Positions 21,500 to 33,177 are shown, counted from the stretch's first letter. The stretch: 64,000 nucleotides of DNA from Picochlorum sp. 'celeri' (GCA_010909725.1 JAACMV010000010.1:969501-1033500), one strand, 5' to 3'. Program-made: numbers and translations. Notes: generated by a model from the letters alone, not told the origin.

Positions 21500-23023
21500 A
21501 TGAATCATTATCAAAATGGAAAGGAAGTACGAAAGGGTCTGGACACGATTGTGCGTGATGGGGCCAAGAGCGGGGTTTTACCTCGAGTGTCTGGGTGTCA
21601 CGCTCGTTGGAGCAGTAGTTCGTCGGCATCTGCGGTTCCAAGCAGTAATGCATCGCATGTGTCTGTGAGATACGAGATTGATGGGGATGGTGGCATGACG
21701 GATGCGAGCCTGACGCCGAGGGAAATAGTTCAGATGTTGGATAGGCATATTGTTGGTCAGCATGCTGCGAAGAAGGCGGTTGCGAATGCCCTGCGGAATC
21801 GGTGGAGGAGGAGGCAGATAACCTCTCCATTGCGTGATGAGATTGTTCCGAAGAATATTCTCATGTTGGGACCGACCGGGTGTGGGAAGACTGAGATTGC
21901 GAGGCGGCTTGCAAAGTTGGCTGATGCCCCGTTTGTCAAGGTGGAAGCAACCAAGTTTACAGAGGTCGGATTTCATGGAAGGGATGTGGATCAAATGATT
22001 CGGGATTTGGTGGAGAATTCTTTGTTGATGGTTCGACAGCGTATGAGAAGAAAGCATCAGGAGGCGATTGATAGTGCTGTTGAGGATGCTGTTGTTTCTG
22101 CCATGGTGGGAGAGCATGCGAGCAAAGAAACGATCGCCTCGTTCAAGAGGCTCTATCGGGAGGGAGAGTTAGATGATCGAGAGATCGAGATTGATATACC
22201 AATGTCTCCCTCTCAAAGATTTCAGCCTCCAGGTGCAGGAGAGAATGGTCTCCAGGAGATGGTGATTCGAGTGGACAAGTTGTTTAGGAATTCAGGGCGG
22301 GGGGAGAACAAGAGGAAGATGAAAATATCAGAAGCCAGACCGTTGTTGGAAGAACACGAGTCTGAAAAGTTTATGGACTCGGATTCAGTGAACAGAGAAG
22401 CAATTCAGGCAGTGGAACAAGATGGTATTGTATTTATTGATGAAATAGACAAGATTGTGAGCAATAGTGAGCATCGATACGGGGCAGATGCATCATCAGA
22501 AGGTGTTCAGAGGGATTTATTGCCGATTATTGAAGGATCTGTGGTGAATACAAAGCATGGGAATGTGAACACGGATTATATATTGTTCATTTGCTCTGGT
22601 GCGTTTCATCAGTCAAAACCATCTGATATGCTGGCAGAGTTGCAAGGGCGTTTGCCTGTACGAGTAGAACTTAAAGGCCTTACACGAGAGGACTTTTATA
22701 GGATATTGACAGAGCCAGAGGGGAATATGATCAAGCAACAGGTTGCTCTGTTGGCAACGGAAGGTATTGAGCTGGTGTTTACCGATGAGGCCATCAGTGA
22801 GATTGCGCGTGTGGCGGAAGAAATAAATACAAATGTGGATAATATTGGTGCGAGAAGGCTGTATACTATTATTGAAAGGATCCTGGAGGATATCAGTTTT
22901 GAGGCTCCAGACAGAGCATCATCAGAGTCTGGCAAGACTACAATTACGATTGATAAATCGGATGTCACAGACAAACTGTCTGATTTGCTTCAGCAGCAGG
23001 ATCTCTCCAAGTATGTTCTATAG
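21500..23023 (+). CDS. hslU: HslU (ClpY) ATPase of the HslVU protease, mitochondrial type
   Basis: 507 residues, single exon. A leader of about 65 residues, rich in Ser and Arg, precedes the mature start ASLTPREIVQMLDRHIVGQH. The AAA+ core shows Walker A GPTGCGKTE, Walker B IVFIDEIDKI and the sensor-2 motif GARRLYTIIERILED. The variable I-domain lies between at about residues 175-310. The C-terminus DLSKYVL corresponds to the bacterial tail that docks into and activates HslV. The pore loop reads GFHG instead of bacterial GYVG. The enzyme unfolds substrates for the HslV peptidase, which is not in this window. Eukaryotic HslVU is mitochondrial where studied. Confidence 0.95.
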   Translation: MNHYQNGKEVRKGLDTIVRDGAKSGVLPRVSGCHARWSSSSSASAVPSSNASHVSVRYEIDGDGGMTDASLTPREIVQMLDRHIVGQHAAKKAVANALRNRWRRRQITSPLRDEIVPKNILMLGPTGCGKTEIARRLAKLADAPFVKVEATKFTEVGFHGRDVDQMIRDLVENSLLMVRQRMRRKHQEAIDSAVEDAVVSAMVGEHASKETIASFKRLYREGELDDREIEIDIPMSPSQRFQPPGAGENGLQEMVIRVDKLFRNSGRGENKRKMKISEARPLLEEHESEKFMDSDSVNREAIQAVEQDGIVFIDEIDKIVSNSEHRYGADASSEGVQRDLLPIIEGSVVNTKHGNVNTDYILFICSGAFHQSKPSDMLAELQGRLPVRVELKGLTREDFYRILTEPEGNMIKQQVALLATEGIELVFTDEAISEIARVAEEINTNVDNIGARRLYTIIERILEDISFEAPDRASSESGKTTITIDKSDVTDKLSDLLQQQDLSKYVL

Positions 23024-23109
23024 AGAACCTAGATACAAGTCGAATCATTTACAAAAGTGAAAGGTTCATTGTTATTGTACAATCATGCATGAATTGAAAA
23101 TTCAATCAT

Positions 23110-23655
23110 CTAATCTCCACTGAATTTTTCCATAATCCCAACAATACCGACACCTCCGCAGTCTTTACATGCCATCATTGTTGTTCCTTTACAAAGCCAG
23201 CACGGTCCATTGTCGATGAACATCCACCTTGGATCAACGATTCCATTATTGACTACCACTGGTTTCCCATCAAACATGTCTTGTGCAAGGCCCTCGCGGT
23301 TCGAGCCTGACCCAGCACAGCCAGAACAGACAACCATCCCCTCTCCATTGCACGATGCACACCTCGAGGTGTCTGGCATAATTGGGCCCAGGCCTGCCGC
23401 TGCACGTCGCTTCCTCGTCAGAAATTCAAGCTGGTCTGGACTGAGGGTTGCTTCTTCTTCTTCCGACACCCAGGATTGTTCAGTGGTGCTTGTCAATGAA
23501 TCAGATTGTATGCCTACATCTGCAGCGCTCACACGCTTGAGTTGTCGCAGCTTGGACCTCAACAAGGCAGAAGAGCTCCCCCTAGTGCTGCCATGCTTTG
23601 ATGGCATGGAGCCCATGCTGCAGCATATGTTTCGTGACAACACAGTTGTTTTCAT
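23110..23655 (-). CDS. BSD2-like DnaJ-type zinc-finger protein
   Basis: 181 residues, single exon. The N-terminal 80 residues are basic and Ser-rich, compatible with a plastid transit peptide. The C-terminal half has two zinc sites built like the DnaJ cysteine-rich domain without a J domain: CASCNGEG with CSGCAGSG, then CWLCKGTT with CKDCGGVG. Plant BSD2 and relatives use this fold as a thiol-disulfide or assembly chaperone, for example for Rubisco. The spacer between the paired repeats is longer than in DnaJ. The exact ortholog group is undecided. Confidence 0.8.
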   Translation of the reverse strand: MKTTVLSRNICCSMGSMPSKHGSTRGSSSALLRSKLRQLKRVSAADVGIQSDSLTSTTEQSWVSEEEEATLSPDQLEFLTRKRRAAAGLGPIMPDTSRCASCNGEGMVVCSGCAGSGSNREGLAQDMFDGKPVVVNNGIVDPRWMFIDNGPCWLCKGTTMMACKDCGGVGIVGIMEKFSGD

Positions 23656-23944
23656 TGCTTATAGCGTTGATAGCAGTACCAAGCAGCCTGGGTAAATGCT
23701 GGTGTGAGACTTTGGAACATACACCTACCAACCAAGTTGTTGGAGGTATTGCCTTGCTCTTCTTCTTGTTGTATTGACGCAGCGATCAACTTGACGCCCC
23801 GGATCGGTGATAATTTATTACAAATATGCTTTTTATAAATATTGGTGTAGGACATTGGGACAATTGATGTCACCCACAAGGATCGTCCGATCATCCGACT
23901 CGAATGTGTAGTAGAGTTCATGATGATGAGCACTGTCATGAAAG

Positions 23945-25384
23945 CTACCGAGATCGTTTCTTCTTCCTATGTCGATCTCGCCCAGACTCCCTTGGATCCT
24001 CTTCATCTTCAAACACATAGTCATATCGTTTGGACGAGGGTCCCCGTCTGTGTCTGTCTTTCAACTGCAGGCCCTGTCGGCGAGGCTCTTGGTGCTCAAA
24101 CGAAGCCCCTTGGTCGCCCTTGGTACCAAACTTTTTGTACTGCTTCCACAGATGACTGACACTCTGACTGAAGTCAACCTTGATACGCCGATCATCAATC
24201 AAAACATTGTTCATCTTGAAGTATGCCTCTTCACAGGAAGCCTCGGAATCAAACCCTATAAACCCATAACAGAGAGAGTCACCCGTCTTGTAGTCCCGTA
24301 TAATGTCACACGATTTCACCTTTCCAAACCTTCCGAAGATAATCTCTAGATCCTCTTCCTGCGTAACAGGATTTAACTTGCATATAAACAGCACATTTGG
24401 AGGTGGAGCTGCATCTGCCTCTGGCAAATCCCCAATCATCTCCAACACAGCAGCCCTATTCTTCGCCTCTTGCTCTTGGTGCTTTTCCATAGTTTCCCTG
24501 GGATCAGCAGATGCACCATTCTCTGGATTCCAGTCGTCCTCCAACCTCCCATCATGTGAAAATTCTGGCTCTGGAGACTGCTCAGGAATCAGATCCTCCA
24601 AACCTGCCAGGGCTGGTGTCGGGTCATCCAACACAATAGTATGTCGTATCCTACACCACACACACACACATATATATCCATGTGAATATATCATTGGTAT
24701 CATGATCAGATGATGATGACAAGGTGCATGCACAGGGGTCATCAACATACCTGACATTCTGCAATGGCCTCCCATCCTCATCACATGGCATATCATTAAT
24801 TGCATCCAGAACATCCCACCCCTCTGCGACCTGACCAAATATAGTATGTTTATCATCCAAACTATCCAGATTAGATCCAGTCGTTATGTAAAATTGAGAG
24901 GCATTCTGATCCTTCCCAGCACCTACACAAACACAAACATGGTTGAGTGCCAATCATCAACAAGTCTCACATAGTTTCTATGTGTACAACACGTACTTGC
25001 CATACCAACCATGCCCTTTTCTTTATGCTTGAGCCCGTGAACAATCTCATTGCTGAAAAACCTCGCCTGAGGACCATACAACAAGCCATGGATGGACTCT
25101 CCACCTCGACCAGTTTTCGTCGGATCCCCAGTCTGTACTAGGAAATCCCTTTGAACATAATGAAATATGCAATTATTGTAATATTTGATCTCGCATAACC
25201 TACATATCAAAAGCCAAGCAAACAGAGCGTCAAAAGTGGCAACAAAAGTGCAAAGAAAAATTCCTTCAACTGACTCGACAGGACCATACACGTACTTTAG
25301 AAAGTTTTGTACCGTTTTAGGACATTCATCGACGAATAAATCCAATACGATATCCCCCTTGGAGGTTTCAAGAATCACAGACAT
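23945..25384 (-). CDS. PPIL4: PPIL4-type cyclophilin with RRM domain
   Basis: 389 residues in four exons: 25384-25296, 25199-24997, 24922-24751 and 24650-23945. Introns are 96, 74 and 100 nt, with donors GTACGT or GTATGT. The cyclophilin domain (about 1-165) runs from [18 protein letters not shown] through [17 protein letters not shown] to [20 protein letters not shown] and [13 protein letters not shown]. An RRM (about 235-315) has VLFICKLNP and [10 protein letters not shown]. The tail is Arg/Lys/Ser/Asp-rich, ending HRKKKRSR, which fits nuclear localisation. PPIL4 is associated with the spliceosome; the isomerase site is partly degenerate in the family. Confidence 0.93.
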
Positions 25385-25469
25385 GTCTTTCTCCCCTTCT
25401 TTTTTCCAAGGCACGACGAGACTCTGACGCTTCACCACAGCATCTTCATATCGCTCAACTATACAACTA

Positions 25470-27209
25470 TTAGACAGTATTCATCACTTTTAACACTCGA
25501 TCAGCCTCCGCCCTATATCCCAAAGAATCCGCAGTCGCATGCCACAACTGCAGCAGTGGAATATGCTTGAGAGATTTCATGTCGGCAAGACGACATACAT
25601 CCAAACTCTTCTCCCGATCCCCTGCTTCCGATTCTTTGAGCGCCCAGGACAATAAAATTTGCTGATTGTTTGGACAAGTTTTCATCGCAGCTTCAAAGAC
25701 AGACCTCCCATTCTCTGGAGATTCTCCATCCCATGCCAACGTTCCGTACAGCTGCCACAGAAAGGGATTCAGAGGAGATACTTGGACACCAGCTCTCACA
25801 CAGGACAATGCTTTTTTAATATTCTTTCGTTTCTTTTCCAACAGAGCCCATTGCAACCAGGTACGCTCGTCCTTGGGGTCTATTCTTGCCGACTCTGAGA
25901 ACAATTCAGAGGCCCTACCCAGGCGACCAGCTTTCTTCTCAAACGACGCCCACGCTCGAATGAATCGACTACTTTTATATACAAACTTTCTATCCAACGT
26001 CTCAAATAACGCCCGAACGCTCTCGTCGTCTCCCTGGAACCCATACAGTCCAGCCAGGGACTCTCCACACATCAACGCACCCTTTGCATCATAGCTTTCT
26101 ACACCAACTGAGAACAATTGTATCGCTCTATCAATTTCACCATTCTTCCAAGCAAGTTTCCCCAACTCATTCAATGCGAAGCAGTTGGACGGGGACACTG
26201 CCAATGCACGCTCCCAGGCATCTTGAGCGCTGTCTGAATCCCCAGATGCTTCATATATCTGCCCCATGGAACACAAAATAAATGCATTATTTGGAAATTG
26301 ACGCAAGCCTTCTTTACATAGCCGTATCGCTTTGCGATGCTGACCTGATCGACCTTCCAGCTGCGCCCATGCAACCCATGCATGAGGATTCTTCTGCCCA
26401 CTCTTGATGGCATCTCGAAGCAATGCTCGCGCTTTCGTCCGATTCCGCCGTTGAGCCTCCATCTTTGCATATGATACGAGTAGAGGAGAGTGAGGTCCAT
26501 CACCAGCCTTCAGACCACGCTCGAATCTATCCTTGGCAACCTTGTATCGCCCCTGCTTCCATTCATGCATGGCCCACACCTGCCACACAGTTGGATCCGT
26601 ATCCCCGCATCGTTCAGCCAGATACTTGAGCCAATCCACCCCTTTTCTATGCTCTCCAATTTTCAGGTACATATTAGCCAGCGTCAGCAGAACTTTCGGA
26701 TCCACAGGTGCTAGATCCTCATCAACCGCATGAGCTTCCAACCCATCAATCCCACTCTGAACATCACCACATGCATCCAAACACTTGGCAGATTGAATCA
26801 TAACACTACCATCAGTACTCAACCGAAGAGATTCCCGGAAATACCCCCGCGCTGTTTCATACGCACCCTGCTCCATGCACAGCCTTCCCACACGAACCAG
26901 AAGCCCTGCTGCTCCATCACCCCCAGCAAGTGCATCCCTGATCGCCCGCGCTACATCATCTCCTCCATCACACTCTTGCTGTACATCCTCAATCGATGGA
27001 ATACTACTACCTTTGAGTTGATCAACCATAGACTGAAAGGAGTCGCTCGAAGACTCTGTTGTTGCAGTTCCACTCGAGGACTCGGAACAGATACGACGCT
27101 CTGCTATTCGTCTTTTATACAGACAATTCATCCATCTTCCAGTACCTTGGATACTCTGATACAGAGATATCGATGGTCTCTGACGAAGACATGTCATTCC
27201 AATTGGCAT
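25470..27209 (-). CDS. HAT/TPR-repeat RNA-processing protein (Mbb1/HCF107-like)
   Basis: 579 residues from ATG 27209, single exon. The leader of about 55 residues ([18 protein letters not shown]) is basic with Ser/Thr and suits organelle import. Residues about 110-575 form a run of about 12 HAT/TPR half-helix repeats with the W-x-x-W/A pattern: [40 protein letters not shown] and [18 protein letters not shown]. Closest by eye are Chlamydomonas Mbb1 and Arabidopsis HCF107, which bind and protect the 5' ends of plastid psbB/psbH transcripts; yeast Prp6/CstF77-type HAT proteins are less likely given the leader. The stop is 85 nt from the PPIL4 start. Confidence 0.7.
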   Translation of the reverse strand: MPIGMTCLRQRPSISLYQSIQGTGRWMNCLYKRRIAERRICSESSSGTATTESSSDSFQSMVDQLKGSSIPSIEDVQQECDGGDDVARAIRDALAGGDGAAGLLVRVGRLCMEQGAYETARGYFRESLRLSTDGSVMIQSAKCLDACGDVQSGIDGLEAHAVDEDLAPVDPKVLLTLANMYLKIGEHRKGVDWLKYLAERCGDTDPTVWQVWAMHEWKQGRYKVAKDRFERGLKAGDGPHSPLLVSYAKMEAQRRNRTKARALLRDAIKSGQKNPHAWVAWAQLEGRSGQHRKAIRLCKEGLRQFPNNAFILCSMGQIYEASGDSDSAQDAWERALAVSPSNCFALNELGKLAWKNGEIDRAIQLFSVGVESYDAKGALMCGESLAGLYGFQGDDESVRALFETLDRKFVYKSSRFIRAWASFEKKAGRLGRASELFSESARIDPKDERTWLQWALLEKKRKNIKKALSCVRAGVQVSPLNPFLWQLYGTLAWDGESPENGRSVFEAAMKTCPNNQQILLSWALKESEAGDREKSLDVCRLADMKSLKHIPLLQLWHATADSLGYRAEADRVLKVMNTV

Positions 27210-27494
27210 TCGAATTCCATTCACGAGTTGTCTTGTGAATCTCAACCAACGCAATGACTACTACTGATATTGCTATTACTGCTGCCGAATAAAGTATGAA
27301 TAGATGTATTTGCTGTACTCATAATCATAATAACAGCAGCAAAGAGATGTGTTCATGAAAAAAACCACAAAAGTGGCTTAATTAGGAAAGGCTTTCTTTC
27401 TTACATCCAGAGATTGCACAAAATGTGAAATGAAATTATAACCTTATTATTACTGTAGAGAAAAAAAATAATTCAAAAAAGGAAAGGAAGAAGA

Positions 27495-28409
27495 ATGCTT
27501 CAGAATCGTGTGGACTGCTTTATAGCAGTTGTTGTAGCAATCTCTTGTCTTGTGCCTAGGACGTTGTCAGCGCCATCTCCACCTGCTCCATGCGGTACAT
27601 TAGACTTGTCAAGTCCCTTAGTTCAACATTGCTTTCCCAGCGATGGCAGCCATCACGCTGTATGCTGTGTCGATATTTCAAATCCTGATAATCCACATTC
27701 TCCCCATGGGAACTACAATCCCCTCGGGAGGGTGATTAAAGCAGCATCGAATAGTACAAGTTATAGCTGGTGTACGTGTTCGGAGGAGATTTGCACGGAG
27801 CAGCTTGGAGGAACGGTGGCTTGGAACCAGAATGGCTTGGGGTGGAAAGGGTATGTTCCACCTCGGGACAGACACACCACGGCGTATAATGCAGTGACTG
27901 GTCTTCCAGCGAATCAGAATGGTGTTGCCTCATCGTCGCGATCGGAGGAATTGTGATGGCGCATCACATTGAATTGCTTTTGAAAAGCTCTTGTAATATT
28001 GATTGATGAAGAAGAACCGAAATGTACATGTACGCAGTGGTTTTGATGAGCATTATAGTATATTTTGTGAATAGTAGTGAATGAAACACGTGTAATACAT
28101 GTACAAGGTATTATTGCGCCGCTTTCCACAAACTCGTGGGGAGTCTCTACAACTGTTGCAGCGGCAACGAGGCCGTGTGTCTCTCGTGATGGGTGGATCA
28201 CCTGGTATGAATACAATACATCGGTCGATGCATCGGAGTGTTCGATCTCGGCTGGATGGGGGCATTCCAGTGGTTGTACAGCAGAGGAAGAAGAATTCTT
28301 CTTGCCACAGCATTGGGAGGAGGTTGGGCGCGATGGGTGCTTCCTGTATGCAACACCAGTATTTGTTGCCCATCAAAGATCAGAGAAGAGGGTTTTCGAG
28401 GAAGAATAG
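27495..28409 (+). CDS. Secreted Cys-rich protein of unknown function
   Basis: Two-exon model: 27495-27921 and 28108-28409, 242 residues. The first exon alone reads to a stop at 27956. A signal peptide (FIAVVVAISCLVPRTLSAPS) is followed by cysteine motifs CGTLDLSSPLVQHC, HHAVCCVDIS and YSWCTCSEEIC with an N-glycosylation site at NSTSYS. A second open stretch ends at 28409 and has the same character (RPCVSRDGWITWYEYNTSVD, SECSISAGWGHSSGC). An intron from GTGTTG (27922) to TACAAG (28107) joins them in frame at a Gly codon, though both splice sites are weak. No family recognised. The second exon overlaps the possible 5' extension of the AspRS gene. Confidence 0.6.
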
Positions 28410-30532
28410 CAATGGCAATGTGTCGACATGTGCTGGGGACGAGAGCATTGATTTGGCGACTTCTGGGATTGATTTTATGCATGGGCATTTACAATGGAAT
28501 TCTCGAACGAGATATTGTGGGGAATTGGGGGAATCGGATGTAGATGCGGAAGTGACTGTGTGTGGGTGGGTTGACAGGCATAGGAACCTTGGTGGGTTGC
28601 TGTTTTTGGATATTCGGGATCATACTGGAGTTGTTCAGGTGGTGGTGGATGATGATGCGAGTGATCATGTGACCCATGTGGGGGATAGGTTGAGGAATGA
28701 ATGGGTAGTGTCTATTTCTGGTGGTGTGAGGAGGAGGAAGGATCCTAATGCGACCATGAAGACTGGGCAGATTGAAATGACGGCAAAGGATATCCAGGTT
28801 TTGAATGTTGTGACAAAATCTTTACCGTTTACGATGAATGAGAGTGACGAGTCTGTTGTGATTGGGGAAGAGTTACGGTTGAGGAATCGTGTGTTGGACC
28901 TCAGGTATGTGGTTTGTATGAGAACAACTGGCATGTTTTGTTCCGTCTTTGTGCCCAGTCGGCGTGATGTATATTGTGATGTGTAGGCGCCCAATCGTGG
29001 CTGAGAAGCTGCGTCTGAGACATGAGATTACAAAATCTGTGAGGAGGTTTTTGGAGGATGAGCACAATTTCATAGAGGTGGAGACGCCTATTTTGACAAA
29101 GTCTACGCCAGAGGGAGCCCGTGATTATCTCGTACCGTCGCGTATTCATCATGGAGAGTGGTATGCATTGCCTCAAAGTCCCCAGTTGTTTAAACAAATG
29201 CTCATGATTGCTGGGTATGATCGGTATTATCAGGTGGGTTGTTTTTTTCATCCCCCATGGTTCTCTTTTCTCTATGTCCCATCACTCGTTATACTGATGT
29301 ATTCATCATCGTGGATGTAGATTGCCAAATGTTTCCGAGATGAGGACTTGAGAGCGGATAGGCAGCCAGAGTTTACTCAAATTGATATGGAAATGGCATT
29401 CATGTCACAAGAGGATATCATTGCTTTGGTGGAAGACATGATGAAGAAGATGTTTAAAGATGTTGCAGGCATCACGTTGCCGGACGGAAAATTCAATAGA
29501 ATGACATATGATGAAGCAATGGATAAGTATGGGAGTGATAAACCTGATTTACGGTACGGCATGAGCTTTACAGACATTACAGAGATTGTTAGGGATTCCA
29601 CGTTCAAGGTATTTTCTGGGTCAAACATGGTGAAAGGAATCAAGGTATCGTCAGGGGATCGAATCAGCAATTCAAGATTGAAGAACAAAGGTGATGTGTT
29701 CCAGAAAGCGCAGGAGGCGGGCGCCCCAGGACTTATTCCACTGCGAGTGACTGAAGATGGCGACCTACAGGGAGCCAAGGCTGTCATGGAAGGACTCACC
29801 GATCTCCACAGGAAGACGATACTCGATATGATGAATGCCCAGCAGGTATGGTTTTTAATTATTATGATGCTACTACTTTAGCAAGCAAGTGAAGTACTAT
29901 TGTTTCCACGTTCATTCATCATGTATCTATAGGGTGATTTGATCATTCTGGTTGCTGGAGACCCTGCTGTAGTCAATAGGTCCTTGGATAGAGTGAGAGG
30001 GTATCTCGCAGAAGTTCTGGAGGAAATACCAGAAAATGAACACAACCTCTGCTGGATCACAGACTGGCCTCTGTTGGAATGGAACGAGGACGAGGAGCGC
30101 TATGAGACACTCCATCACCCCTTTACAGCCCCACATCCAGATGATCTGGAGAGCGGCCTGCCTCTAGACAAATGTCGAGCCGTAGCATACGATCTTGTGT
30201 ACAATGGAGTCGAGATTGGTGGCGGCAGTCTTCGTATCTATCGAACGGATGTGCAGACCATGCTGTTTGATGCCATTGGCATCCAAGAAGAGGAAGCACA
30301 GGAAAAGTTTGGACACTTGATTGAAAGCCTCAACGTAGGAGCCCCACCTCATGGAGGCATTGCCTTTGGTTTAGATCGTCTGGCAATGCTTTTATCTGGA
30401 TCACAGTCCATTCGAGATGTCATTGCGTTCCCAAAGACGACCCAAGCCCAATGCCTCCTGACAAAAGCCCCTTCTGATGTCGATGAGAAACAAATGGAAG
30501 ATCTAGGTCTGCAAATACGGAAATCGAATTAA
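28333..30532 (+). CDS. aspS: Aspartyl-tRNA synthetase, bacterial/organellar type
   Basis: Four exons, donors or acceptors at 28904/28987, 29233/29321 and 29845/29933. The body is clear: OB-fold [20 protein letters not shown], class II motif 2 [20 protein letters not shown], a GAD insertion (about [17 protein letters not shown]), and motif 3 [13 protein letters not shown]. It charges tRNA-Asp, or Asp and Asn if non-discriminating, in plastid and mitochondrion. The start is unsettled. The frame is open back to ATG 28099, but that stretch overlaps the secreted protein's second exon; ATG 28333 gives a leader of about 50 residues and ATG 28477 almost none. I list 28333, which gives 647 residues. 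TGTAA lies 5 nt after the stop. Confidence 0.9.
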
Positions 30533-30563
30533 TATTTGTAATTTTCTGCGTAGTAGAGACACC

Positions 30564-31322
30564 ATGGCATCGATTGCGTTGCGACGCAACGTCATTTCTC
30601 GATTTTGTAGCCACTATTGGCCAAGTTGTAGCACGCCATGGAACGCAAACATATACGCATATGATACCCAGAAATCGCATTATAATACCGATAATAATGA
30701 TAATGAGGATCAACCGGTGACATCGGAGGAGAGTAGTGCGGAGAAATCAAAGACTGCCGCATCAACCAGCAGCAGAAACAAACCTAGCGGATCGCGAAGC
30801 AAGCCAGGAACGAAGAAATCTCGGATGACAAAGTCTCTTCAGTCAGCACAAGAGAGGCTGGCAGAGCTCGTGAGCCCAGGGAAGAGTACGCTGCTCTTGC
30901 ACGAGGAAACCAGTTTCCACTTGTTGGGCAAGGCAGAGGACGCTCCCAAGGTGGTTGCTGGAGCATCAGCCAGAGCGCAGGAAATATCCCCAAAGAGAAT
31001 TCATCCACATAGGCTCTTTTATCCGGGAGCAAAGTATTCGCCCGAAGAGTTGAATCCGTACAAGGCAAAGGAGGTTCTTATGCGGTCTGATCTGACAGTC
31101 CAGAGAGGTACTATACCCAAGGATGTTGTGCGAGACCAGGCAGATTTCCGGAACACAGATTTTCTAAAATATTTTTTGAAGGACTCTGGCAAGCTTGTGC
31201 CTCGGCGGAAGACCAAGCTGCCCGCAAAATTACATAGAGAGTTGATGAGGGAAATCAAACTGTCCAGGTCCCTGGCCTTGATGAATCCCTTGGACAAAAA
31301 TACTGTTTCAAAAGTTAGATAA
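30564..31322 (+). CDS. Mitochondrial small-subunit ribosomal protein bS18m
   Basis: 252 residues, single exon, starting 31 nt after the AspRS stop. The first 25 residues (MASIALRRNVISRFCSHYWP) fit a mitochondrial presequence. A long charged, Lys/Ser-rich region precedes the bS18 core at about 195-250: QADFRNTDFLKYFLKDSGKL, then VPRRKTKLPAKLHRELMREI and KLSRSLALMNPL, matching bacterial S18 from its first conserved helix to the RA-x-LALL end. The core is complete, so the large extension is a lineage feature. The plastid S18 is normally organelle-encoded, so mitochondrion is the natural location. Confidence 0.82.
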   Translation: MASIALRRNVISRFCSHYWPSCSTPWNANIYAYDTQKSHYNTDNNDNEDQPVTSEESSAEKSKTAASTSSRNKPSGSRSKPGTKKSRMTKSLQSAQERLAELVSPGKSTLLLHEETSFHLLGKAEDAPKVVAGASARAQEISPKRIHPHRLFYPGAKYSPEELNPYKAKEVLMRSDLTVQRGTIPKDVVRDQADFRNTDFLKYFLKDSGKLVPRRKTKLPAKLHRELMREIKLSRSLALMNPLDKNTVSKVR

Positions 31323-31334
31323 TCATCTATATAT

Positions 31335-32659
31335 TTATGCAAAATCGATAGACTTTGTACTAATTCCTAAATTTTTAGTCAAGGCCAACCATCGCGGTGG
31401 CTCATCATCGAAAATATACGTCATTGGCTGCACAAGCACCCCACTGCCCCCGAGTTTTCTCAGCGATTTCACAGCTGGATACAACTCCTTCTTTGGCACG
31501 CAAATAATGGCTGCAAAGTATCCACCTGGAGCTCCTTCTGGATATACAGAACTCACAGTAGGACCCTGAAGGCCTCCGAGACCAGCTTGAACGAGTCGTT
31601 CTGAGACATCTTCAGCACTCTTTCCAGTCATGTTGACAATCACAGAGTAATACTTTTGTGCCACCAAGTGGGCTTCCAATCGCTCCAACAACTCATGCAC
31701 CAATTCCATCATTCCAGGACGCTCCAACAGAGATGTTTTGTTCACTACTAAGACTCCCTCGCTCTCCATGATCTTCCCTCCCTCAATCTCTTTTAAATTA
31801 TTCTCTCGCAGTGTCACCCCAGTCGACACAAGGTCCAAAATAATATCCGCACACCCCATTGCCGGGGCAGCCTCCAGAGCTCCATCTGCACTAAGAAGTT
31901 CAACATGCTCCATTCCCACCTTGGCAAAGAATTTGCGAGCAATATTGTGATACCCAGTCACCACCCTCAACGGGTTGCTGGCACTCCATGCCATATTCTT
32001 CAAGTCCTCAATTGTATTCACATCCGCAAACTTTCCTGTCGCTGGCACCCCGAGAGCAAGATGGCAACTTCCATATCCCAATGCATCATGAACAATCAGC
32101 AACTCTTCGTGACCATCTCCAATCTCAGCCACCATATCATGACCCACAAAGCCAATATCCACATCTCCATATGTCAACTTCCTCACAACATCAGTCGCTC
32201 GCTGGAACCACACTTCCACCCCAGGCATTTGAGAAATCTGAGCAACATACTGACGAGGATTTGGTTTCACCACATTTAGCTGACAATCCTTGAGAAGCGC
32301 CAGCGTATCTTCTGCCATGCGCCCCTTGCTGGGCAAAGCCAGCCTCAGATTGTCACGAGCAACAGCGGTTGCAGACGTAGAAGTACCTATATGACACAGT
32401 AAGAGTATCTCATGAGTTGATCAATGCGAGATAACGATGTAGTCTACCCACCTGTCGTTTGAGAATTATTCAATCCACACACAACAACCGATCTCTTGCG
32501 TTGATTGATGCATCTCCTCCCTGATTCGCTTGATGACAAGTATGTTTTAGTTTTATTGCACCCTGTAGCCTTGGATACGGCTGGATGCGTCGCTGACTGC
32601 CGTCTGACTGACAGTGGACCGACTCTAGAGCCTCCACGCGATATTTGATACATACCCAT
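31335..32659 (-). CDS. hisG: ATP phosphoribosyltransferase, long form (histidine biosynthesis)
   Basis: 419 residues in two exons: 32659-32452 and 32386-31335, intron 65 nt. A leader of about 75 residues, rich in Ser/Arg/Asn, is typical of a plastid transit peptide. The catalytic part starts NLRLALPSKGRMAEDTLALL and includes FVGHDMVAEIGDGHEEL, ADIILDLVSTGVTLREN and the SEGVLVVNKTSLLERPG region. The C-terminal regulatory ACT-like domain (YYSVIVNMTGKSAEDVSERL; AIICVPKKELYPAVKSLRKL) marks the long, HisZ-independent form, which binds histidine for feedback inhibition. First committed step: ATP plus PRPP to phosphoribosyl-ATP. Convergent with bS18m across 12 bp. Confidence 0.95.
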
Positions 32660-33177
32660 CTCTGTTTCTATTCCCTAGGTACGTACAGTATATTTTAAGA
32701 TAATTCTTGGGCGGTTGGGGTAGTACATTGTCACTCTTAATGGGATTTAGGGGATGAACTCTTCTCACGTCCCATGGGACTAGCCATGGGCTGGCCACAC
32801 TGCAGTGTCATCCTGATACATCCATGTGCAGTGGTTGCGCTGATCATCAGATCATGGTACTAGTACCATGAGTAGCGGTGCATAGAAAGAAGAGACGGGA
32901 TCCAGCAGTATGCGGCATTCCTTCCCGTGGAAAAGAAGTATCACAAATCTACAGAGAGGAGGAATGCTGCTCCATCCCACCTTGCATCCAAATTGGAGCA
33001 AATTCATGAAATTGATGGCCTCTTTTCGGATACAAGCTAGGCATAGTGCATCAAATATCCTATTTTAAATTCTTTTAGTGCAGAAATCGTCTGAAGTAGG
33101 CTGTGTCGTGTGCTGAAGAGAGTTTTCTACACAGGCAGAAACAGATTGTAGAGAAGAAGTGCGAAAAGGCCGAGGAT
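32660..33177. other. Divergent promoter region, hisG / RRP6
   Basis: 518 bp between two starts. It contains an 18-bp perfect palindrome at 32853-32870 (CATGGTACTAGTACCATG), whose GTAC core resembles the palindrome at 8124-8143. Smaller CCATGGG and GGCTGGCC inverted motifs lie near 32770-32800. An in-frame open stretch reaches back from RRP6 to 33103 without an earlier ATG. Confidence 0.45.

Noticed and set aside
28238..28543. Third plus-strand frame across the AspRS 5' region with a hydrophobic stretch
   Set aside because: Ends at 28543 without joining AspRS and lacks family or signal-peptide quality; other frames explain the DNA better.
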